A DNA stretch of 12,026 nucleotides from Hemicentrotus pulcherrimus (lineage: Eukaryota; Echinodermata; Echinoidea; Camarodonta; Strongylocentrotidae). Positions 1-8,032 of this stretch are shown here, one piece after another. The position numbers and the translations under genes are program-made. The stretch spans positions 42,708 through 54,733 of the forward strand of contig BEXV01000879.1 in assembly GCA_003118195.1 (NCBI GenBank), given 5' to 3'. Below the pieces are notes generated by a model that saw only the letters and a program-made list of their open reading frames with translations, did no database searches and was not told the origin of the DNA. Position 1 is the first letter of the stretch. Each line of letters begins with the position of its first letter.

Positions 1-32
1 GGGCGCCGGGGGGGGGGGGGGGCATCCCCCAA
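1..32. other. Homopolymer-rich left edge
   Basis: The first 32 bases contain a run of 15 G and a run of C, unlike the AT-rich sequence that follows. A T/C run and further G/C runs are at 64-97. This may be a contig end or low-quality sequence. A real G-rich tract cannot be excluded. Confidence 0.4.
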
Positions 33-97
33 CAAAGGTAAAAATCGTGTGTTTCTAAACGTTTTTTTTTCCCCTAGTGCGGGTCCGGGCCCCCCAT

Positions 98-930
98 TAT
101 CGACAATAATCAGTATTGGATGTGGACCTGTCGGAGACTGCGCAAATATCTCATTCCGATTTTCAAGCGGATTATGATTTCTATTGTAACAACAAACACG
201 AAGTGACTGAGTTTCATGAGCAGGCGCGGCTATAACGCACTTTGCCTACACTTTAGTTTAAGATGTAGACTATAGCTTACAGGCACATTTAACGGGAAGT
301 GTCCTTTTCAACATCAGTAGGCCAAATCATCTCTTGCATTTCAAAATTGAAAGGGCCTCAGGATCATTGCTGGTATTTGTATTAACATCCATAGCTATTG
401 GGGTTACCTCCACTAGCCCAGCTTACCGACATTCATTCGATTCGTATTTTAGGTTGATCTCTGCTCAAAATTGTCACAATATAGGGATGTTTCATCACCA
501 AAAATTGATATCGATTTTATATAAATCCATTTGATGGCCGAATCAGTTTTAGCTTCAAGCTGATAATTGCGAGCTGTTTCATCAAATAAATTCCAAACTA
601 ACGTTTATTTTGATTAATTTGTAATAAATGTGACGGGCTCGTTAATCAAGGTTGGTTAATCAACCACGAAAAGGCTTCCTCAATCAGCAACTGGGCTAAA
701 AATGGACGAATTGCGCCGGTTCATGCATTTCAATCCCATTCATAACAGTTCATGCAGGTCCAATTATAAATGTCTACAGACGTTTGATATTCGGTTTGGA
801 CACATAAGCTGTCATTAATCTGTAATGACCAAATGTCACGATTTTTAACTTGTATATGTATAATAACGTTTAATGCATTGATTTGTACATGTTTAATACG
901 TATTGCTTTCCCGGATTGCTTTTCTATTGT
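98..930. other. No gene recognised
   Basis: The stretch is AT-rich and has no supported exon, RNA or repeat. Short open frames at 334-534 (plus) and 730-963 (minus) have no recognisable domain. A near-palindromic GGTTGGTTAATCAACC at 649-664 includes GTTAATC half-sites of the HNF1 type. Confidence 0.4.
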
Positions 931-931
931 C

Positions 932-942
932 AAAATGGCGGC
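932..942 (+). promoter_or_regulatory. YY1-like AAAATGGCGGC site
   Basis: AAAATGGCGGC matches the YY1 consensus AANATGGCGGC, which often overlaps the start codon of housekeeping genes. The ATG (935) opens only a 16-codon frame (MAATENEFPNRFRLVC) with a stop at 983. A GTTTGT donor-like sequence follows the codon for Leu near 974. No compatible downstream exon was found, so this may be a first exon of an unseen gene or chance. Confidence 0.25.
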
Positions 943-985
943 TACGGAGAATGAATTTCCCAACCGGTTCCGTCTGGTTTGTTAA

Positions 986-1340
986 TATATTCTATTGGGA
1001 TGTAGATTTGGTAATTGTTACGTAAAGCGCGTATACTTGCATATTACTTTTGTGCGCATGTTTCAACCAATTACGCTACACCAGCGATTGGGGCTCCGAT
1101 CTGATTTTTCCAAATGGAAATCAGAGGGATTATTTTTATCGGCACACACGGGTCGTTACTGTGTTTTTGTTAACCGTGTCGGTCAAATTTTCGTCCAACA
1201 TGGACTCGACGACTTCGTCCCGGACCTCTTCCGGAAGACTGGCTCATCATTCGTTTTGTTGAGAGACTTGCTTATCGCTTTAATAGCTTTATACTAGGAT
1301 CTGTCTTTTCCACCGACAATTTTCGATGTATTGACAAGAT
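986..1340. other. No gene recognised
   Basis: A 100-codon open frame at 995-1297 has no motif I recognise and no clear splice context. It may be chance or a decayed transposon remnant. Nothing else was seen. Confidence 0.35.
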
Positions 1341-1525
1341 GATTGCCGTCGTCGTCATCACCTCGCCATCGTCTACTGCGTTGTGTTGACATTCCTTCAA
1401 CAAGACCAGCATCGTCGTCGTCTTCACCTTTCTTTCTGTCATCGCTGCTGTCTTCTTCACCGTCGCCGCCTACGTCTTCGTCATCACCATCGTCATTGTT
1501 TTCGTCGCCATCATCAGCATCGTCA
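1340..1525 (+). repeat. Interrupted (TCG/TCA/TCT)n trinucleotide repeat
   Basis: The stretch is dominated by TCG, TCA, TCT and ACC-type triplets in one register, with many interruptions. Read on the minus strand it falls in an open frame (1605-1294) that is extremely rich in Asp, Glu, Gly and Ser. On the plus strand the frames are Ser-Pro or Arg-His rich. All three are what a triplet repeat yields by itself, so I do not call a gene. An acidic exon cannot be excluded. Confidence 0.6.
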
Positions 1526-1882
1526 TTGCCTGACCTCGGTAATGCTGATTTGTTTTGATTATTATTTTTTATTGAACGCTTTGCTGAACTGATTAACGAT
1601 CCCACTTGTATTTGATTGTTGATGATTGATTATATATTGTTGTGTATTCAATTTTGAACGTGATGGAGATTATACCTCCGGGGTACGTGTTCCATCGAGA
1701 CGATTCCGTTTACTATGATCACTGTTATGTTTATGTGCATTATTTGCCGTCTGAGGGTGGTCTTCCCTCCGGAGACATTAATTTTATACACCAACGATTA
1801 AACGACCCCTTGATAATTTATGGTAATTATCTATCATAAATCGTTGAAATTGATATAGTAACGCTGCCGTGCGTCCGTCTGT
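1526..1882. other. No gene recognised; leader of the tandem repeat region
   Basis: A 65-codon open frame (1642-1839) contains YVFHRDDSVYYDHCYVYVHY, which I do not recognise. It runs up to the sequence before the tandem units and may belong to the same repeat. A small imperfect palindrome, TTATGGTAATTATCTATCATAA, lies at its end. Confidence 0.3.
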
Positions 1883-2333
1883 CACATATTTGGTTTCCGA
1901 TCGATAACTTCAGTAATGTTTGACGTATTTTAATGAAATTTGATATGAAGGTACATGATATTAAAATACTGGCTAAGTCCGATTTTGGAGAACGTAGGTC
2001 AAAAGTCATAGCCCATTAAATCTGCGAAAAAGTACACATCTGGTTCCCGATCGGTAACTTTAGTAATGTTTGACAGATTTTAATGAAATTTGATATGAAG
2101 GTACATGATATAAAAATACAAGCTAAGTTCAATTTCCGAGTATGTAGGTCAAAGGTCATAGCTCATTAAATATGCGAATCTGATTCCCATCGATAACTTG
2201 AGTAATTTTTGACGAATTTTAATGAAATTTAATATGAAGGTACAAGTGTTCATGGTATCAAAATACATATACAGCCTAAGTTTGATTTCTGAGTATGTAG
2301 GTCAAAGGTGAAAGGTCATTAAATATGCAAAAA
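1883..2333 (+). repeat. Three tandem copies of a roughly 150-bp unit
   Basis: The units are about 1883-2033, 2035-2178 and 2179-2333. Each has TTCCgATCGATAACTT-like sequence, then TTTTAATGAAATTT, ATATGAAGGTACA, an AAAATACA-like run, GTAGGTCAAA and a CATTAAAT end. They are clearly diverged from each other. Each unit carries an AGGTCA-type pair (see the separate site entry). Tandem units of this look are, to my recollection, widespread in marine invertebrate genomes. They are preceded by GTGCGTCCGTCTGTCACA (1869-1886). Confidence 0.8.
2146..2158 (+). promoter_or_regulatory. DR1 nuclear-receptor-type element in tandem unit 2
   Basis: AGGTCA-A-AGGTCA is an exact direct repeat with one-base spacing, the consensus bound by HNF4, RXR heterodimers and COUP-TF. 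Unit 1 has AGGTCA-A-AAGTCA (1996-2008). Unit 3 has three half-sites in a row, AGGTCA-A-AGGTGA-A-AGGTCA (2299-2318). That the sites function is an inference; the match may only reflect the repeat consensus. Confidence 0.4.
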
Positions 2334-2480
2334 CACCTAATTATATATTTGAAAATGTGGTTAACTTCCTTGCCTAGTAATATAATAGTATAGTCCAATG
2401 GAGGTTACTTATTTTGACGTACATTGTATATAGGCCATTTTGTACCCTGCAAGGGGATGCTACGCTTTGCGTTGACTTGT

Positions 2481-2520
2481 TAATAATAAAAATGAAATAA
2501 AAAAAAAAAATGAAATGAAA
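2481..2520 (+). repeat. A-rich tail
   Basis: TAATAATAAAAATGAAAT is followed by a run of twelve or so A and then TGAAATGAAA. It comes directly after GGGGATGCTACGCTTTGCG (2454-2472) and may be the 3' tail of a retroposed copy that includes the preceding repeats. No target duplication was identified. Confidence 0.4.
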
Positions 2521-2571
2521 CGGGGAGTCTTAAATTGTTAGACCCAAGTGAGAATGGATCTTGACTAAGAT

Positions 2572-3003
2572 CTAGTCTAGATTTAACCTAGATTTGATAG
2601 ATCTAGAGGAGATGTAGACCTGATCTCTACTGCCTCCTTTGTAGTGTTGTTCATACATGACTAGTCCTAGAATCTTGATAATAGACTGCTATTTTTTTGT
2701 AATATTCTAAATTTACACCGGTTAAGGTCTAGTATAAACATAATAGTGACAAGTTAGATTCTAGACTTGTCACTAGATGTAGAATTCTTTGTAGTACATG
2801 TACGTGTTTCAAATTCTATTATTTATTAGCAGTATTTGTTCTTAATTTTCTTTTTCTTTTGACAGACTAGGAGATGGAGTGGACTGTGGACCTATTTTCT
2901 CTCCTGCAATTTCTCCTTCGTCTTGGACAAAGTTCATATCCTACCTAGGCCCTGGGGAAACTAGGGTTTGGATCTGCAGAATGTTATCTAGCTCAATGTC
3001 TAG
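2572..3003. other. Segment dense in CTAG tetramers
   Basis: I count 14 CTAG tetramers in 432 bp, where about 1.5 would be expected at this base composition. They often appear as TCTAG, ACTAG or CCTAG and occur in pairs a few bases apart (for example 2572/2577 and 2661/2667). Together with the repeated GATCTAG/TCTAGATTT words, this suggests degraded short repeats. No protein-coding gene is supported here. Confidence 0.5.
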
Positions 3004-3043
3004 GTGTACGGCTATATCCTACTTAGACAGAAACAACCGTCTG
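2866..3043 (+). other. Weak candidate exon
   Basis: A good pyrimidine-rich acceptor (TTTTTCTTTTGACAG) precedes a 178-nt stretch that is open in one frame and ends CTG before the donor-like GTATGAGT. The reading LGDGVDCGPIFSPAISPSS and so on matches nothing I recognise. It lies inside the CTAG-rich segment and has no partner exon. Chance is the likelier explanation. Confidence 0.15.
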
Positions 3044-3544
3044 GTATGAGTAATTCTTTAATAAAACTGATATTTGTCAACTTAGTCAGTGGAGCCAGAT
3101 GTACATCGCGCTGTGTGTAGGATCGATGTGTATGATAGAAGTATAACAATAAAAGACCGTCAGAAACTGTACGACCTTGTGACGGGATTTTGTTATCAAA
3201 AACCGAACTAACATTATTAAAAACAAGGTCAGTTTGCTGATTGTCCTTGTGGACCTACATATAAATAAATTACTTGTTTGTTGTTGAGTGTGTACTATTG
3301 ATTTTCAGATTTGATTTAAGGGTTAAGGTACTTGATTTTATTTACATTTTCAATGTCCGATCACAAACTTAACATTCCATGTAAGTGGGAGTCAACCAAG
3401 ACAGGTCTAAAAACATTGATAAATCAATAGATCAGTCAGACTGTAATAAATGTTGTAAAAAGAACAAGCCCGTATAAGCTTTGTTTGAGGGTGGTTCTTA
3501 GAGTTGCCAACTTTGAGCCAGAGGTGATAGTAAGACATTGCGAG
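3044..3544. other. No gene recognised
   Basis: AT-rich intergenic or intronic sequence. I saw no open frame of note, RNA or repeat structure. Confidence 0.4.
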
Positions 3545-3800
3545 CAGGGGCGTCGCTAGACCATTCGATTAAAACTAGCCACCAATTACCGACAAATGTC
3601 CCAAATGTCTACAAATTTAACATAAACCCGGGGCCGAAGGCTAAAATGTCTTTCCTATGAACTATTGGTAAGGTCAACTTTGTCAGTATCGTAGGGGGCG
3701 GCGGTAGTGAGCGCGCGAATCATTTAAAGAGCGCGCAAAGGGGGTGGGTGAAGGGAGACTCCCCGCCCCCTCCTGCGCGAAGCTCGGAAGCTTTGACGTT
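3545..3800 (+). mobile_element. Fragment of a CAGGGG-type (hAT-like) non-autonomous element with a GC-rich foldback
   Basis: CAGGGGCGTCGCTAGACC (3545-3562) resembles the CAGGG-starting terminal inverted repeats of hAT-like elements. No matching inverted end was found. About 130 nt on, a GC-rich block (3694-3800) has GGGGGCGG (3694-3701) facing its exact complement CCGCCCCC (3763-3770), plus two direct GAGCGCGC copies 20 bp apart (3709-3716 and 3729-3736). The segment contrasts sharply with its AT-rich surroundings. The hAT assignment is a weak inference from the tip alone. Confidence 0.4.
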
Positions 3801-4021
3801 TCCTTAAATTATTGAGAAAGAAGGCGATTCGTTGTACCGTTCTCGACTCTTAAGCCCCGATGCACTACGTATAGCTAATTGCGCCCTCTATATAGCAAAA
3901 AATGCCTTATCGGTGCCTGTTGGTCCCTCATGATTCCCTTTTTGTCTTATGTTAGTTGAGGGCTTATTTGATGTGATAGTGTGGTTGTTATTTTACCTGA
4001 CAGCTAATGCTAGGAGTCTAC

Positions 4022-4350
4022 TGGGCCAGCGCCAGTTGGTGCCAGTTCGCACCAAAGATTATGTGATTGGCGCGTAGTGGCTCGTTGTGGCGCCGAAATA
4101 ATGTCCGATCGGCATGTGTCGCCAAGTGGAATAAACTGGGTGCCATATGGCGTGCGCCAAATGCCACCCGGCTTGCTCCAAAATGTTGCGCCAGTTTTCG
4201 CCAGTTCGCGCCATTACGCGGCCATTTGATTCCAAAATTAACCCAGTTGGCGCCATTCGCGCCAATAGACGGCTACTTTGCGCCACTTGGTGATTAGTTT
4301 GCGCCAAAGGTCGCCAAATTGGTTTGAACGTGCCGCCGCTTGGCGCTACT
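4022..4350. repeat. Left subterminal GCGCCA/TGGCGC motif cluster
   Basis: More than ten copies of GCGCCA or its complement occur in both orientations, often as GCGCCAGTT, GCGCCAAA or TTGGCGCC. Clustered short subterminal motifs are a usual binding platform for transposases. Two copies (4154-4161 and 4301-4308) are exactly GCGCCAAA, the E2F-type site. Both strands give apparent open frames here only because the motif avoids stop codons. Confidence 0.7.
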
Positions 4351-4357
4351 TGCCGAC

Positions 4358-4393
4358 TATATAAATACCGGCTATGGCTGCCTGGTTCAGACC
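4358..4393 (+). promoter_or_regulatory. TATA-initiator core promoter of the Harbinger relic
   Basis: TATATAAATA (4358-4367) is followed 31 nt later by TCAGACC (4387-4393), an exact match to the YYANWYY initiator with its A at 4389. The predicted start gives a 5' UTR of about 57 nt before the ATG at 4446. The spacing is what a TATA-Inr promoter needs. It faces the transposase fragment and sits just inside the left GCGCCA cluster. Confidence 0.55.
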
Positions 4394-4445
4394 CTCCTCA
4401 GCTGCTGTATGAACAACATTTCTAATAAATATTTACAATTTTGAT

Positions 4446-4797
4446 ATGTCTGAGGCTTTTGATAATGTTGGAGTGATGATGCTGCTCCATCAGAAGATGA
4501 TGAGAGATGCTGAGGTGGCCACTGCCTATCAACTTATGCTGGCCAATCCTAAAGAAGAAAAGGAAGCACAACTGGCGGTTTAGACTCGTCCTCCACCCAC
4601 AGTTGAGGGCCGAATGTGGACAGTACCACAATTTGATGGAAGAGCTGAGGGAGAATGACAGGAGGAAGTTCAAGAACTACACCAGGGTGTCCCTAGAGAT
4701 GTTTGATGACCTGTTGGTCAGGCTTACACTTGCAGAAGAAGGACACCCACTTGCATCGAGCAATCGGCGCCAAGTGTCCGCCAAGTGGCACTGAATG
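4446..4797 (+). pseudogene. Harbinger-type transposase, N-terminal fragment with frameshift
   Basis: The start at 4446 opens a 45-codon frame (MSEAFDNVG to KEAQLAV) that ends at TAG 4581-4583. The homologous-looking part continues in the +1 frame, open from 4504 to a TGA at 4795-4797. That frame reads NWRFRLVLHPQLRAECGQY, then LMEELREND, RRKFKNYTRVS and LEMFDDLLVRL. The order basic-Trp, HP, G-Y, ELR-D, F-N-R, F-LL is the usual N-terminal signature of PIF/Harbinger (HARBI1-like) nucleases. A frameshift probably lies in the A-rich AAAGAAGAAAAGG stretch near 4550-4563. The DDE catalytic domain is missing, so no active transposase can be made. Confidence 0.6.
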
Positions 4798-4835
4798 GCG
4801 CGAACGTATCGCCCTTTGGCGCAAACAATTCGCCA
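4764..4835. repeat. Right subterminal GCGCCA/TGGCGC motif cluster
   Basis: The same motif family resumes directly after the truncated transposase: CGGCGCCAAG, CCGCCAAGTGG, ATGGCGCG, TTTGGCGC (4815-4822) and TTCGCCAA. Its presence on this side is the main reason to read the intervening segment as one internally deleted element rather than a solitary fragment. Confidence 0.6.
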
Positions 4836-4837
4836 AT

Positions 4838-6889
4838 GCATAAAATTAATGTCAATATTTTTTTTCTGTTGTGCCGACCAGTTTTGAAGATTGTAATATA
4901 AACCTTAGTTTTGCTGTTTCTATACCCCTTTTTTGTTTTGGTTTTTGCCTTGATACACCCTGTGTAAAGGGTAGTTTTAATTTAATTTCACCGAAATATG
5001 ACGTGAAGGAGTCGATCAAGAAAACATTTTGGTCGTATACACCATAGACAAAAACGCGTAATGTCTTATTTATTGTACATTAAGTTGTAAAATATATCTA
5101 ACTTTATGAGCAACAACTATGTATTTATGTTTTAAATCTGAGATTGCAAAATAATTGGCTGTGGATCTATATGTACTGCTAATTAATGGCATCTGGACTT
5201 TCATCCTTAGGTTGACTATCTTTACAAGTTGATGAGGTAAATACTATCGGTTGACATAATTGACCTTATCAGTATATTGTTGTGCCTGTCATTATTGCCA
5301 TGTCCCTATGTAGCAATCATTAACCTACATAAGTAAATACAGTTTACATAATTCTCGTAAAAAAGTCTTAATACCTATTTTACCAATTATTTCGTTAAAA
5401 AAACATTCAAATAATTATGAAATTATTTTGTTTCCTCCAAAGCACAGAAATAGATTATTTATCATCTTTCAAAATAAAAACCGCCTTTGTCTCAATATTT
5501 AAAGAAATATATTTCTATTCTTCTATACTTTATGTATTTTGCAATCCGAAATAAATTCTGATTCTAGACTGCAGAGGCTGAATTACTTGCAACATCATTA
5601 TGCTTCATATGGAAGCTATCAAAATACTCCAGTCAAGGTACCAAAATGTTGCCATTGAGTATGAGATTGTTTGACCATATAATATCACAACAGAAATAAT
5701 ACATTAATATATACTATTGTAAATTTCAAACAATCTACAACTTTTGTATTTCAGAATATTTCAATTACTTTGATTGCAAAAATAAAGTAAATAAATATAG
5801 TAAATAAAGTAGAAGAATATAAAATATTATTTAAAGAAATTGACAAAAAAGCAATTTTAGTTAGAAAAGATAATAAATAATTCATTTGTTTGCGTTGGAA
5901 GAAAAACAAAGTTTTATAATCATTTTTGCCGTGGCCGGTATGTTTTATACAACATAAATGGTGAGATGGTCATTGGACTTCAAAGAATTATGTATTTGGA
6001 ACTTTTTCTTTTTGAATGAATGCAGTAGGAGCGTGGCAGTAATGACAGGCACAGAATATGCCGATAAGATCATATATATTTTAAAGAATGGGCAATGTTT
6101 TCCTTTTTTAATATGTTGTGTCGTTGGTTGTAAATTTATATTGTAGTCTATCCCAATTTATAAACAACATTGAGTAATTTAAAACGTGTTTTTATTTGAA
6201 TGCATTTATAATAAAACATGAGCCTATCAAGATCGGCCACTTACAGCCATTAATTTTCAAAAACTATATATGATGTCCTTAGTATATCAAAAAATGATTA
6301 TGCACAAATTCAGATTCAATCATTTCAAAATATATCTGTTATCATTCGTTGGGATGGGCTCTATAAATAATTGCGGGCCTTTATTTATTGTATGGCTAAC
6401 GTCTTTTAAGAAGAAAAAAATCGTCGTCATATTACTACAAGAGGGTTCTACATTATAAGGATCACCATCTCACCTCGCACAGACACACGAATGCTCTAAG
6501 GTATGTGTAATTACGAAAATTAAGTCCATAACTGTGGTGGTTCAATGAAAGCTCCCATTCACTAACTTACCACCAAATGCGCATGATCAGACATTCTCAT
6601 AATTATAAATATCTAGATGACTAACAATAGTTAAGATTCGATAACAGTATGATAATAGATTTACCTGACAAAAAAACTAATCCGTCTATTTAAATCAATA
6701 TATGGTTTTCAAAACTTTGCATAATACACTCATTGATCAATGTGGCATTATAATTATAATAATGATAATAATTGTGGTTTCAGGTAAAGTGCTGGTGTCT
6801 GTCAGCCTTGACACTCCTGGCGCTTCACTCTTATTTTCCCGCTTTTAGCATGCCTGTCATTATGGCACTAGTCTTTCAGGGAATAAATT
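4838..6889. other. Long AT-rich stretch without recognised genes
   Basis: About 2 kb, with 5340-5900 especially AT-rich. Two 62-codon open frames (5958-6146 and 6270-6458) look like chance. A 70-nt segment at 5568-5637 has an acceptor-like TTCTAG before it and AAG-GTACC after it and reads LQRLNYLQHHYASYGSYQNT, but the donor is poor and there is no partner exon. A small hairpin (GGTGTC/GACACT with AAGTGC/GCGCTT) lies near 6786-6826. Confidence 0.4.
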
Positions 6890-7165
6890 CCTGCCACATA
6901 CCCATTTACCTCACCTGAGTGCATCGGAGGTGACGTATTTTTACTAATGTTTTGCCACTTTTTGACATTTTTATATTTATTTATTCAGTCATGATTTCTT
7001 TCAACAAGGTACTTGGAGCCAGTGGACCTGCTTTTCAAGAAAGCCCTGCATAATACAATAACAGTATAAAAACACAAGTAAAGTAGTTCAATAGGACCGC
7101 GGTGGGACTCGAACCGATCCATATTACGGTGACTTAAACACTATGTATCACTTGTTTTTCGCCTT
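6890..7165 (-). repeat. Eroded tRNA-derived SINE
   Basis: On the minus strand, GGTTCGAGTCC (7115-7105) is an exact Pol III B box (GGTTCGANTCC). About 20-40 nt before it, ATAGTGTTTAAGTCACC resembles a decayed A-box region of the GTTAAGTCACC kind. Downstream, the complement of ACATACCCATTTACCTCACC (6897-6916) is a body motif I recall from marine deuterostome SINEs. The T-arm stem pairs poorly and the head and body are about 170 nt apart, so this is an old, disrupted copy and not a tRNA gene. Confidence 0.45.
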
Positions 7166-7967
7166 ATTACCGATCATGATTGGTGACTGACACGAATGAC
7201 AAATAATAGTGTTCAATTTTCTAGTAGGTAATTGTTTTAGAATTGTATACACATGTGTTTCTCTCTAGAGGTACATCTAATTGGAATGTATCGGAGTCAA
7301 GTTTATATTTTGGTGCACTTTAGCTTAGACAATAAAACTGACAATAATCGTAAAGTTAAATTGAGTATGCACAAATTGAAATTTGATAATTTGCATAGAT
7401 ATCTATTAGAACTTGATGTTATATGCCTCGTGTAAAACGTCCCGATTTTTAAACGACATAAATATGCGAGCCTAATGCCTTATTTCCTAATACATGTATG
7501 TCATCAAAACCAAATGCATCAAATACGCTAACCGATTCTAATATGTGGTAATATAGCATGCATCATACACCACTTAATGAATATGATATGTTCATATTTC
7601 ATACATAAGCTATTTTCACAAAACTTTTCATCGAGCAAATAGAAAGTATATATTTTAAGATAACAATTATATGCACTCTTGTGATCATGCTGTACATGGT
7701 TGAATTGCAAAAAGTAGTACCTGGTAATGTTCTGATGTAAATTGTCTACTTCCGGGATAATACTAAATAAAATATATTGCGCTTTTAAACGTAGTGTTAA
7801 GTCAATATACAAATGTGACTATTTTCAAAATCCGTGGATCAAACCACGCAAGAGGCCAATACAACGGGATTCCCAATACATAACAATGAGATCAGTATTT
7901 TTCATACGTTTCAATGACGGATCAAGAAAGTCAAACTAAACAGGATTTCACAGTGATCGTGTGTATG
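7166..7967. other. Intergenic, downstream of the TRPA1-like gene
   Basis: AT-rich sequence past the 3' end of the channel gene. Open frames at 7253-7435 (plus), 7528-7812 (minus) and 7742-7939 (plus) carry no recognisable motif. Part of it may be 3' UTR if the signal at 7973-7968 is not used. Confidence 0.4.
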
Positions 7968-8032
7968 TTTATTTGCTGAATGGCCATTGTTGACAATTCA
8001 AGGTCAATGGAAATCACTTATCCTCATTTATT
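7968..8032 (-). terminator. Candidate polyadenylation signals of the TRPA1-like gene
   Basis: Two AATAAA hexamers occur on the minus strand near the end of the channel frame. One (8032-8027) overlaps the stop codon itself in the context GAAATAAATG. The other (7973-7968) lies about 55 nt past the stop and would leave a short but ordinary 3' UTR. The distal site is more likely. Hexamers of this kind are common by chance in AT-rich DNA. Confidence 0.4.

Larger units (their letters stand above)
4022..4837 (+). mobile_element. Internally deleted PIF/Harbinger-like DNA transposon
   Basis: A region of about 0.8 kb is bounded by dense GCGCCA/TGGCGC motifs: many copies in 4022-4350, more in 4764-4835, and none in the flanks I read. 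Between them lie a promoter, a start codon and only the N-terminal part of a Harbinger-type transposase. The coding sequence stops where the right-hand motif cluster begins, so the catalytic half has been lost. This fits an internal deletion that kept both subterminal regions. Precise terminal inverted repeats and the expected 3-bp TNA target duplication could not be fixed, so both ends are approximate. Confidence 0.55.

Noticed and set aside
1883..2333. CRISPR-like array
   Set aside because: The units are long, adjacent and diverged, with no constant short repeat or spacers, in a eukaryotic setting.
935..3043. A plus-strand gene joining the MAATENEF start to the 2866-3043 candidate exon
   Set aside because: The first exon ends in phase 0, and reading 2866 onward in phase 0 hits a stop near 2961. 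The phases do not fit.
4059..4307. Open frames on both strands rich in Ala, Pro, Arg and Trp
   Set aside because: They are created by the repeated GCGCCA motif, which lacks stop codons. The subterminal cluster explains them.
7095..7165. Functional tRNA gene on the minus strand
   Set aside because: The B box is exact but the T stem pairs poorly and no cloverleaf can be drawn.
7528..7812. 94-codon minus-strand open frame downstream of the channel gene
   Set aside because: It has no motif, no splice or promoter context, and a composition expected by chance in AT-rich DNA.
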